Shown in pieces: positions 1 to 8,344 of a stretch of DNA of 26,450 bases. Position 1 is the first letter of the stretch. Each line of letters opens with the position of its first letter. The DNA is from Chara braunii (Eukaryota; Streptophyta; Charophyceae; Charales; Characeae): assembly GCA_003427395.1 (NCBI GenBank), contig BFEA01000086.1, positions 2,249,571-2,276,020 of the forward strand, in the 5' to 3' direction. Made by a program: the position numbers and the translations under genes. The notes under the pieces were generated by a model that did not search any database, had not been told where the DNA came from, and saw only the letters and a list, made by a program, of their open reading frames with translations.

Positions 1-38
1 CTGTCTCTTATACACATCTAGATGTGTATAAGAGACAG
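1..38. other. Tn5 mosaic-end junction adapter (Nextera mate-pair type)
   Basis: Two 19-base Tn5 mosaic ends lie head to head: 1-19 and its exact reverse complement 20-38 (AGATGTGTATAAGAGACAG). This is the sequence left when tagmented fragments are circularised in mate-pair libraries. It is library-derived and not genomic. The genomic sequence begins at about 39. Base 38 (G) may be shared by adapter and genome. Confidence 0.97.
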
Positions 39-318
39 GCTACCAGCCGGGCCGCCCGGGTCACCCTATTTTCCCAGACGGCCTGGCCGTGCAAGGCCCA
101 GGAAGGTCCAAAAAAAAAAAAAAAAAAAATCCCAAAAAATCAAAAAAAAACTATGTTATGCAAAAAAATAAACTGAACAACGTTTGCCTCAGGGTCACAT
201 CGCAATTCCTCACCAAATTTAAAATAAAAAATAAAATTAATATTTATTTTAATTTTTATTTTATTTTGTATTTTTTTTTGCCCGACCGGGCAAGTGACCC
301 CGGGCCAGTCCGGTAGCC
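38..318. mobile_element. Fold-back / MITE-like element with terminal inverted repeats
   Basis: The left end (38-66, GGCTACC then GC-rich to GGGTCACC) is matched in inverse orientation by the right end (291-318, GTGACCCCGGGCC to GGTAGCC) with a few mismatches. The interior is A/T-rich, with an A20 run near 110-129 and a T-run just inside the right end. There is no coding potential. The left flank is lost to the adapter, so a target duplication cannot be tested. It may be a non-autonomous DNA transposon, or a GC-rich fold-back of another origin. Confidence 0.45.
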
Positions 319-326
319 TAGCCTAT

Positions 327-329
<3 letters not shown>

Positions 330-368
<39 letters not shown>
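330..368. repeat. (TA)n microsatellite
   Basis: Uninterrupted alternating TA over about 39 bases, directly after the fold-back element. An AT-rich stretch without recognisable genes follows to about 830. Confidence 0.95.
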
Positions 369-371
<3 letters not shown>

Positions 372-832
372 TGGTTTACTATATGTTTTATTATGTATTT
401 TATTATATTTGATCTTATAGTTATATTCTTATTCGTTGTTATTTATATCATTGTCAAAGGTTATTTAAATCAAATTAATATTTATCAAATTTTTAAATAT
501 GAAAAAAATTGTTGAAATTAATTGATTCAAGTTTGTTTTCTGCTACTGGACAAGAAAAGACAATCATTGAACAAATCGATAGTCAACTAAATAACTTTTG
601 TCAAAATTTTACTCATAATTTCTTACAAACTCACTCGGGTTAGTTCACAATTTTTGTGATTGCTTTGGGTGGGATAACATTGAAAAACAAACCCTACTGG
701 CGAAAATTTCAAGTGGTTCAAGGCAATCTCATCGAGTTGGCCCCAATTGGGTGAGTTGGATACTTTAAGCCACATTGCGCAGTGAGAGTGACGTTGGCTA
801 GACTTTGATTGAATTAAAAGTCCATTGAAATT
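369..832. other. AT-rich non-coding stretch
   Basis: Strongly A/T-rich to about 620, then moderately so. Only short accidental open frames occur. I see no gene, RNA or repeat here. Confidence 0.5.
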
Positions 833-873
833 AATTGTGAGGTGGTGCACCGTAAAAATTGTGAGGTGGTGCA
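833..873 (+). repeat. 17-bp direct repeat, two copies
   Basis: AATTGTGAGGTGGTGCA occurs at 833-849 and again at 857-873 without mismatch, period 24. The function is unknown. It could be the edge of an older repeat. Confidence 0.85.
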
Positions 874-1141
874 ATCAATTTTAGAGAAGCATACGTCATG
901 CAACCCATCGACCTTATGCACTTGGGGAAACACGAATGCACTCTAGCCTTCGACCCTCTGCCTGCTGTTGGTCAAAACCAGCAAGGCCTTAGTCGGAGTG
1001 ATGAAATAGTACATGGGGGCAAAACGTTGGTAGGATGGTACTATTGGGCAGTGGGCGATGTCCTACTGGCAAAAAGGATTGGAATAAGGTATGAATCTCA
1101 CGCGTTTGTGGAGAGGTGCAGAAATTTGCAATCGATCGTTT

Positions 1142-1325
1142 CTGCATCTATGCATGAAACACGTTCAAAATCAGACAGACATTTATTTCAGTCCTCTTTT
1201 ATGGTTTGGTTTGGGCTGAGGATTAGCATCAAGGTAGTAATGGGGACAGAGCCAGTTTTCTACATCTATGTGTGAAACGCGTTTTGAATCAGTCAGACCT
1301 TTATTCCGACTCTCTTTGTTAGTAG

Positions 1326-1327
<2 letters not shown>
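1142..1327 (+). repeat. Diverged direct repeat, period about 118
   Basis: 1142-1208 (starting CTGCATCTATGCATGAAAC) is repeated with substitutions at 1260-1327 (starting CTACATCTATGTGTGAAAC). The similarity runs through the TCAGNCAGAC and TTTATT blocks. The second copy ends where the T31 run begins. It looks like a local duplication and overlaps an unrecognised open frame. Confidence 0.7.
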
Positions 1328-1358
<31 letters not shown>

Positions 1359-1384
1359 CCCCTCTCTCTCCTTCTCTCTCTCTG
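1328..1384. repeat. T31 run followed by CT-rich microsatellite
   Basis: Thirty-one T residues (1328-1358) are followed by a CT-rich stretch to 1384. Read on the minus strand this is a GA-rich segment and then a poly(A) tail, placed immediately 3' of the tRNA-like sequence at 1391-1499. Confidence 0.9.
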
Positions 1385-1390
1385 TAACAC

Positions 1391-1499
1391 TGAATGTTGG
1401 GAATCGAACCAAGGTCACGTGGGGTGGTACATGGACTATGTGCGCTCAGACTGCTTGAATGGATTTGACTTCTTAGCAGTCCGGCTACCGTGACATTCA
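1391..1499 (-). mobile_element. tRNA-like sequence, candidate SINE head (class II tRNA type)
   Basis: On the minus strand the ends TGAATGT (1499-1493) and ACATTCA (1397-1391) form a perfect 7-bp acceptor-like stem. Near the 5' end, TAGCCGGACTG (1487-1477) fits the pol III A box TRGYNNARNNG except at one position. GGTTCGATTCC (1410-1400) is a perfect B box, with a TTGG/CCAA T-stem around it. The A-to-B spacing of about 77 nt and total of 109 nt exceed a normal tRNA, so it would need an intron or be a derived SINE. A GA-rich stretch and A31 follow at the 3' end, as expected for a retroposed element. I could not find target duplications. A tRNA-Ser/Leu pseudogene is the alternative. Confidence 0.5.
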
Positions 1500-1503
1500 A
1501 CAT

Positions 1504-3090
1504 GCTTTAGGCAGTAGTTGATGGGTGTACGAGATACGAATGTTTCTACTGGTGCGCTAACCGTTGATCGAAAGAGTTTTGTTCATCGTGTTGTGAAAGG
1601 ATCGAGCTTGCATATATGCAATGCCCTGCTATAGTTCCAACAATTTTATGTTTTTTCTCGCTCGGTCGATGCGAAACAAGCCTCGTCGCCCTCCAAGTTG
1701 CGCCTCCTATACCAGTTATTTTCGTTTTGGTTCGTTATACTTGTCGTTCGTACAAACCCAATGGTCATTGGAAGGTTGTTAAAATTGTTGGTAGGGGCTT
1801 CTAGGGGGCGGGCAGTCCTTGTAGGCATAAAATCGGTATTGGTCGCATTTCTTGAAAGGAAAGAAAAAAAAAAGTGTGCACGTTCATTATACCAGTTGTT
1901 CATATCCCCCCTCGCGGACCCTTCTGGTAGCGTCACGTAGGATTCGGCATGTCGCATAAACACAAGGAGTTTTGCTGCTCCGATCGAGCGTGTCAGTTAT
2001 CCCTCCATCGAGCCTATATAACAGGATAGAGTGTCGTGAGGTATAACTTACCTCCACCCATAGGAGTTGTCACCATCCCATAGGTGGCAGTATCTACGCC
2101 GAGCTACTTAACCACATGCATGTTTTTTTACATGCAGTCGTAGAGGTGGCCCAACGTACCATAAGGGGTACACACGGTCACACCTAATTCGAAACCGCAC
2201 CCGACTCGCTACTTGGGGCGTTGATCTCCCAAGCATGGCCTTACACCGATTGACTAGGATATCAAGCTACCACGCTTCTAATTCCCAGAAGCATAACTCA
2301 AAACACAAACTTTATGTTCTTTTTTCAATATCGCAACATATCGTGGACATATTCGTCCAACACAACAAATAAGCAAACAAGCAATCCAACACACCTTTCA
2401 AGTCCGAAGATAGATATAAACAAAATGTGTGTAGAAAAATAGAAGTTGGATCGAGTAAAAGGATCGTGCAACATCATGTTATCGTTCTCTCACAGTTCTC
2501 GCGTGTAGCTTGTCCATTCACATCCAATAAGTATCCATTTAAACATCACAAATATCACATTAGGATCCCATAAAATAACTTGCATGCAACAAATATATAC
2601 ATAATGGAAGACACATTCATATGCACTAATCGGGTCAACATCATAATTTTTTATAGCTCAAACCCTCGTAAATCACAGTAATTCCTGACCATTGTTTGAC
2701 TTCCCAAAATGATAGCCACCCCCTTTGAATATCCATTTTGAAACCCCCCCAAACCCACAGGGTCAAAATTTTAGGTTAAGGTATATAAATAGGCAAATGT
2801 TAGATCACAAATTGATGTGTTAGCAATTGATAAAAGAAGTTTATGAAGCTCAAGGCGTATAAAAGAATCCGTTGGTACTTGTGACATGTGTTACAAAATC
2901 GAAGCAGGTGTCACTTGTTGAGTTTAACGAAGATTAACTTTGTATCTAGATAACGCATAGTAATGATATTCAACTAACAAAAATTTGAGCAACACTTTTC
3001 TTAAAAAAATGTGCTCGCATAATATTTACGAAACAAAATTTAAAGAAACAATTTCTGACTCAAAGGTAACCTAAAAATAAGTTTAACTAA
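1504..3090. other. Unassigned intergenic DNA
   Basis: No protein domain or RNA was recognised. Short frames on both strands near 1616-1963 overlap each other and look accidental. A small hairpin (GCATG, T-rich loop, CATGC) lies at about 2117-2137. The composition suggests decayed repeat DNA, possibly retrotransposon-derived, but no long terminal repeat, primer site or polyprotein was found. Confidence 0.4.
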
Positions 3091-3117
3091 AAATAAACTA
3101 ACTCTTGGGTTTTAGTA

Positions 3118-3281
3118 TAAATTTATGCAGCACTTCCCTTACCAAGGAAGACTTCCATTTATAGAGTCTCTAAAAATTATACTAACTCTTTCCCAATAGA
3201 GTCTCAAAATATTTTGACTAACACTAGAGTTGTAACATAAATTTCGGCAGCATCTTACCTAAGAAAGAGGACTTCCATAAA
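3118..3281 (+). repeat. Diverged tandem-like repeat, period 120
   Basis: 3118-3161 (TAAATTTATGCAGCACTTCC to GACTTCCATTTA) recurs at 3238-3281 (TAAATTTCGGCAGCATCTTA to GACTTCCATAAA) with interspersed differences. The adjoining sequences CTAACTCTT and CTAACACTAGAG are also similar. This looks like two old copies of one unit. The parent element is unknown. Confidence 0.65.
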
Positions 3282-3289
3282 AAGTGGGG

Positions 3290-4440
3290 CAAGCATGAAA
3301 ATACAATGCAAGAACAAAACAAACGACTACTTGCCTATCGCTCAAGCACAGGGCGACTCTAATAGCCTAAGCTATCATACTGAAAAAACAAAGCAAACAG
3401 GCAATAGACAAGACGCATGCACGAGATGTAAGCAATAAGTTAAAGAAAAAGAAAGATTCATTAACGAAACTTTATCTCTACTTTAATCTGTGCAAAACTC
3501 TTCCCTAAAACATATCTTGTATTTTAATTAATAAATTATAATTTTTTCAAAGTTGTTTTTTTTTAAATGCATGCAAATAATCAAAACACTCACCTAGACT
3601 GTCACACAGAGAGACAAGTGTGAATCCATTTAGATCATTGCAAACAATCATCAATTGAATTTTATTTCAAGCAGATGAAATTAAATAATATAGCGAATCC
3701 CCTTAATAAAAGTCAAAAAGATATTCATAACAATTCAACCAATGAGACAAAAATAGAAAGTGGTACAAATATGGGTTTACAAAAGATTAAATGTAAACGA
3801 GTCGGCCTATCTTAAAATTTCATTTTCTCCAAGGTCCCGTGTGAACCCCGATAGAGTTCTCACAATTGCGTGAGCACCTAAGGTCTCACGGAGAAAGTCA
3901 ATTGATAGTCTAGTGAAGATAGGATCTTGCTACCTGTCCACCTCTCCGAAGCCTCACAAACATAAAAAAATATAAGAGTAAGAAAGATAGAAGATACTCT
4001 CAGACACTCGAGGTACGGGGAAGGTGCGCTCAAGATCCTTACGAGAGGGCCTTCAACATGGTAGCGATGTAGGCCCATCCAACCAAATCCAACAACGCAA
4101 CAACCTTAATCAGACATGTCTACAACTTAAAAACGAAGCTCAGTGAGTTAATCAACCGCCATAGTAAGCGGCTACGACAAAAAACCATCAATCAAGCAAT
4201 GGTAGTCACTAATCCACTGTAACGTCCGCTACCAAAAGCCGTGGCACTTTCTCCGACCCAACGCCAAGGTCCCCTACCAACCATGTGCCAACAGTTAGAA
4301 ACCTATAGTAGCAATGTCAGTCTAACCTCCTATATGTATCGATTACGCTGTCACCCAGCGTGAACCGTATGCAACATATACTCCTTTCTTACTTGTTCCA
4401 AAGGGGACTGCCTCTTAAACTACCAATATTTTTCTAACTA
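3290..4440. other. Unassigned intergenic DNA
   Basis: A/T-rich to about 3800, then more mixed. The only frame noted (3878-4078, minus) shows no domain. No RNA gene or clear repeat was seen. Confidence 0.4.
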
Positions 4441-4765
4441 TTGATGTCGAGCCTAAACGTGCCCTGCGCGCAATTTTTTGTCGAGCTTGGAGGGGGCGGG
4501 TACCAGTACGGGATATTTTTTGGCTCTATTGGCTGGTAAGAGTGTCGCCCTTATGGTAGACCCGCCCCTTGGAGATGGGACAAGACACGATAGTCTTTTC
4601 CTTGTTTGCAGAGTTGTACAGCTCCTGAGCTGGCTAGAAGTACAACCAGATACAATCTGCAAAAGGGGGGGGAGGGAAGTGTTGTGACCTTGAAATGATT
4701 GAGGCCTGTAATTGCTCCCCATTTATGACGGGGAGTCACCTTAGAGAAGACCAAGATTCATCTTC
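4441..4765. other. Overlapping accidental frames, no recognised gene
   Basis: Three short frames overlap on both strands between 4453 and 4754. None has a recognisable motif and none is clearly favoured. A purine-rich run (GGGGGGGGAGGGAAG) sits near 4665. Confidence 0.3.
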
Positions 4766-4771
4766 CTGAAG

Positions 4772-4811
<40 letters not shown>

Positions 4812-4813
4812 TG

Positions 4814-4864
<51 letters not shown>

Positions 4865-4886
4865 ATGATTGGAAAAAAAAAAAAAA
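4772..4886 (+). repeat. Compound poly(A) tract A37 / A50 / A14
   Basis: A37 (4772-4808), the spacer TACTG, A50 (4814-4863), the spacer CATGATTGG, then A14 (4873-4886). It may be one or more retroposon tails in plus orientation. No LINE or SINE body was recognised upstream. Confidence 0.9.
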
Positions 4887-5103
4887 CTAGTATCCCATGA
4901 GCCACAGGCAAAACACAAAACAAACGGTTGTGTATCACTTTATGATCCAGAGCAATATCCATATCCTTTTATGAATTGTGAACGGAGGACCCCCGTGTGA
5001 GCAAACCCTCAACTATAGGCAAACGACAAGAAAGTTGAAAAAAAAAAAATGGAACAAAGAAAAAAAGAAAAAGATTGATAGTGAGCCTCGCTGCACTACT
5101 CTC

Positions 5104-5160
5104 CAAATATGCAAACTGAGAATGAATCCACCGCTAGAACATGGAAAGATACATTGGCAT
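5104..5160 (+). repeat. Interspersed repeat copy 1 (GAATGAATC..CTAGAA motif)
   Basis: Contains a TGCAAACTGAGAATGAATC block followed by CGCTAGAACATGGAAAGATACATTG. Related segments occur at 6944-6995 and 7650-7703 in the same orientation. It belongs to an undefined dispersed family. Confidence 0.55.
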
Positions 5161-5401
5161 TTGTTTCGCCTTTTGTGCATGTGGAGAGCAGTGCGGCGAC
5201 ACCCAACGTCTCACCCACAGGCAAATCAAGGAAAAACTTTAAAAAAAAATTCATTAGAAAGTTTTGAATGTGATTGCATTCAGATTTGTCCAGCTAGCAC
5301 GTCTAGAGTTTTCTATAAGTTTGTGAGAGGTGGACTCTTATATCCCCTATTGTTTGTTTTGTCCCTGTAGTTGCTTTTACGCGCCAAACACTTTCAATCG
5401 T

Positions 5402-5402
<1 letters not shown>

Positions 5403-5439
<37 letters not shown>
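5403..5439. repeat. T37 homopolymer
   Basis: Thirty-seven consecutive T residues. On the minus strand this could be the poly(A) tail of a retroposed sequence lying at higher coordinates. No body was recognised in 5440-5700. Confidence 0.9.
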
Positions 5440-5441
<2 letters not shown>

Positions 5442-6328
5442 CTGTGTGAGGTATCTTGCATCGTGCATGTGAGAATAGGTGCACAAAATGAGCCAACAGG
5501 AGTACTGCTATTCCATTTGCCCGTTTTCCGTGGCCCAACGTTTTGCTTCCCCATTGCACTGCCAAGCCTTCCCCGACGCCCGTGTTAACCAACGCGTATT
5601 TGTTTTTCAAGCAAGGAAAGGTACTAGTGGTTTAATGTTTCATGTTGTTGTTATCGCCTGCAACTAAGCTACCATGGTATGGCTTGACCACTGTAGTTGT
5701 AGCGAAGTGCCGCACCAATCTGCACACATAAGTGGAAGCATGGTCCATCTCCTTTTCCTCCCCGCTCTTCTCCTTGCTGCCCCTTACATATTTGCACACC
5801 TTCCAAACTCACCTTGTCATGGTTACTCTAGTGCACCTAGCCATATTCCCTAGATAGCAGTATGGTAGTGGGGAGGTTTCCTTACCAACCAACCTTCAAG
5901 CAGGGCCCCCCCTCCATTCATCCTCCGACTCCGTTGTTTCGCTAGTCCGAAGTGCCCCAAGATATCAATCCCACAGGGAGCTCCTAAGGTAAGCAAGGTT
6001 CGGTCAAAGAAATTTGCACATTGTTTGCTCCACAGGTCGCCTCTCAAAGCTCCAGTTCAAAGAGGGCACAACCGATTTCTGATCGACACCAGTAATGAGG
6101 GTAAAAGTATTGAAAAACGATATAAAACAAAATAAAAAAAAGTAGAGAAGGTCAGATGTATTCTGGTTGTACTTACAACCTGAGGCAAACTTAATGCATG
6201 AAACAACCGTGGAGTAAGATGATGGACATGATCGTGATAACAACTAGGGAATAGAGCAACATGACTGCAATAGAAAAATTTTCATAAAAAATGAAAGTTG
6301 AAAAAACATTCCATAAAAAAAAAATCCT
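5440..6328. other. Unassigned intergenic DNA
   Basis: Short frames on both strands (5479-5667 plus, 5850-6243 minus) have no recognisable domain. Nothing else was identified. Confidence 0.4.
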
Positions 6329-6776
6329 TCATATTTATAAATTATCATTCTAATGTTTGTCCAATTATAAAATTTTTAATTTAATTTGAGAAGTTCCCGT
6401 CTAAATACGAGTTTTCCCTTCCAACTACATCTATTTGTTCAAGATGGAATGAAAGTCTGAACGAGTTTATGAAATGTTTTAATTAGACTTTCATTTTACT
6501 ACAACAAATATCGTCTAATTTAGATTGGATTAACCTATTTATGGCTGGAAATCCTTACTTAGAATGACAGTCCAATTAAAATATTTCATGAACTCATCCA
6601 GACTTCCATTCCATCTCTAGCATGCAGTTCAAATAAGAAGGGATACCCCATTCTTGGAAGGAAAGTTTTCAAGTAAGACGGAAAATTTTAAAATTGGAAT
6701 TACGTTTTTAAAGATGGAATGAAAATTTGAAATTTAGAATGTAATTTTACTCTAGAATGATTATTTAATTCTGGGA
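6329..6776. mobile_element. Long-arm fold-back element (MITE-like), about 445 bp
   Basis: A central pair of 53-base arms (6443-6495 and 6562-6614, inverted) differ at only about seven or eight positions, nearly all transitions. The similarity continues outwards at lower quality: CCGTCT blocks at about 6399 and 6683, CCAATTNTAAAATTTT blocks near 6361 and 6695, and ATCATTCTA blocks near 6345 and 6757. The whole reads as one inverted repeat with arms of about 170-180 bases and a centre of about 66 bases. No frame is present. Exact ends and any target duplication are uncertain. Long arms resemble Mutator-type or fold-back non-autonomous elements. Confidence 0.6.
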
Positions 6777-6943
6777 AAAGAGACTCAGTCACGTCAAGTA
6801 ACGACCACGACGGACCCTCGGAGATGGTCTTGATTTACAGGGCGGACTTCAATTTCGAAGGGGACGCATGAGACTGCAAGTGAGCTTCGGGGGGAATCTG
6901 TAAAGGAAGTACGCACGTTTGTGATCACCCCACGACTCACAGA

Positions 6944-6995
6944 ATGTGCCAAATGAGAATGAATCTTCTACTAGAATAAAAGATATGTTACCAGG
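6944..6995 (+). repeat. Interspersed repeat copy 2
   Basis: TGCCAAATGAGAATGAATC, then CTACTAGAATAAAAGATATGTTACC, matching the segments at 5104-5160 and 7650-7703. Confidence 0.5.
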
Positions 6996-6999
6996 TCAT

Positions 7000-7649
7000 T
7001 CTTCCTAACATATAAGTCGTGCATGTCGCAACCGACGTCCTCTCCCCTCCATTCGTTCATTATTTTGCTCACCAACTTTCTTTCCCCATGCCATCTCATG
7101 CACCTAGCCGCATGAGAGGTCAGGTTCATGCAGGAAATGTGATGACTCCTACCACAAGCCATTACACGAGCGACGCAACTCGAAATTGTCTGAAGGTAAG
7201 CACACCCTGCTTCCTGCCTTGCCACTCTCCCTCCTACTTCACTCCCGTTCCCCCTTTCGTCGTCATGTAGCAGGCTTGACACCAACTCACCTGGTGGATC
7301 AGGCTAGAAACATGAACATGTCCAAACGCCCAGAACCCCAAAGCCGCATGGATGACGGATATAGTTACGAACCAACGAAGATGACAAACATCCGCAAGGC
7401 GACTTCAACTTGGATCACGAGGGAAACAACTACAACGAAGAGGGAAAACACGACCGATAACACAGATAAGAACAATTGTGATGAGGCTTTTAGACAGAAG
7501 TGGACATGACTTTCGGAGAACAGTAGGAAACGAGCATATCCAGTGGGAATGGCCACCATGGTTGTGAGCATTGAAGGAGACGAGCACGACGGGAAAGGAC
7601 CTGGCGACAAAGGGGGCGAACACGACTACGGACCTTGCCCACTATTCAC
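7000..7649. other. Unassigned DNA with short frames
   Basis: Several 60-107 codon frames overlap on both strands between 7019 and 7623. None shows a conserved motif. I do not call a gene. Confidence 0.35.
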
Positions 7650-7703
7650 CAACTGTGCAAAGTGGGGATGAATCTCCAGCTAGAACATAAGTAGATTCAT
7701 TGC
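7650..7703 (+). repeat. Interspersed repeat copy 3
   Basis: TGTGCAAAGTGGGGATGAATC, followed by CAGCTAGAACATAAGTAGATTC. This is the third member of the family seen at 5104 and 6944. Confidence 0.5.
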
Positions 7704-7764
7704 CTTACTTTTATTTCATATGTCTCGAAGCCATATGCCTAGGTTCATCCGTCCCTCTGTCGTT

Positions 7765-7985
7765 CGATGGTCCCCCTTCTCCCTCGATATTTTCGTTTTT
7801 GTTCTCCCTTCTTCGACTATCTCCCAATCTTCCGTGTCCTTCTTTTCCTCCACTTCCTCTCTATTCCCTTTCTCTCATTTTGCTTCTTCCTCTCATTCGC
7901 GTTGCTTCTCGTATTCCTCTCTAATTCTTCTTGACATCCCTTTCCCTACTTCCTCGTTTCCATCTTCGTCTTCATCGTGGTGATG
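7765..7985 (+). repeat. Pyrimidine-rich tract
   Basis: About 220 bases very rich in C and T (TTCTTC, CCTC and TCTC mixtures) with few purines. Two overlapping open frames result from this composition, rich in Ser, Phe and Leu, and are probably not coding. Confidence 0.7.
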
Positions 7986-8084
7986 TCAAACCCTCATGTT
8001 TTTCTCTTCGTGCGACCTCCGTTTTTTAATTATTGTTTTGTAGCCTTCATCAAAGAAAAAAGAAAAAGACAAGCAGGGCGACTC

Positions 8085-8177
8085 TGATCGTTTTTCAATT
8101 TATAAGTGTCGTCCTTGCGTCGGGGCCATATTAATCTTCTCTATATCGTTCCAATTTTAATGTATGTCTCGAAGGAC
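8085..8177 (-). pseudogene. U6: U6 spliceosomal snRNA pseudogene
   Basis: The minus strand, from GTCCTTCGAGACATA at 8177, follows U6 snRNA along its length. It includes the block AAAATTGGAACGATA, then AGAGAAGATTA, ATGGCCCC, CGCAAGGA and GACAC, then ATAAAT near the 3' end. U6 pairs with U2 and U4 and forms the spliceosome catalytic centre. Here the invariant ACAGAGA box reads ATAGAGA, the AGC of the catalytic triad reads AAT, and the 5' stem-loop and 3' part carry further changes. No plant upstream element (RTCCCACATCG) or correctly placed TATA box is evident upstream; a weak match (8201-8211) sits at the wrong distance. I infer a decayed retro-pseudogene rather than an active gene. No clear poly(A) follows it. 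Confidence 0.88.
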
Positions 8178-8266
8178 GGGGGACAGGGCCCCTGAGGTAT
8201 CATTATGGGACCGGACAGTCCCAGGTAATTCGGAATTGAAGTATTTCACTCATCTGCTTTCGGCAT

Positions 8267-8336
8267 AGTTTGAACTCGGGTCTGTATTTCAACAAATAAA
8301 GGGTGTACCAACTGAGCTAGGCTCGTTGGTAAGGCA
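8267..8336 (-). mobile_element. tRNA-like SINE head (pol III A and B boxes)
   Basis: On the minus strand TAGCTCAGTTGG (8319-8308) is a canonical tRNA A-box/D-arm sequence preceded by GAGCC. GAGTTCAAACT (8277-8267) resembles the B box. Start-to-start spacing is about 42 nt, normal for a tRNA. The intervening region does not form a convincing anticodon arm, so this is more likely the 5' head of a tRNA-derived SINE or a worn tRNA pseudogene. It lies about 90 nt upstream of the U6 pseudogene on the same strand. Confidence 0.6.
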
Positions 8337-8344
8337 AAACCTGA

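Noticed and set aside
898-1275. 125-codon plus-strand frame
   Set aside because: No recognisable motif; it crosses the 118-base direct repeat and ends in low-complexity context, so chance opening is more likely.
1183-1503. 106-codon minus-strand frame
   Set aside because: It reads through the poly(A) run as poly-Lys and lies across the tRNA-like SINE candidate.
4736-4962. Phe-rich frames on the minus strand
   Set aside because: They are translations of the A37 and A50 tracts.
7700-7983. Two plus-strand frames rich in Ser, Phe and Leu
   Set aside because: They overlap in different frames and arise from the pyrimidine-rich tract.
8201-8211. Possible plant U6 upstream element (GTCCCATAATG on the minus strand)
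   Set aside because: It matches only part of RTCCCACATCG and sits at about -24 to -34, where a TATA box should be.
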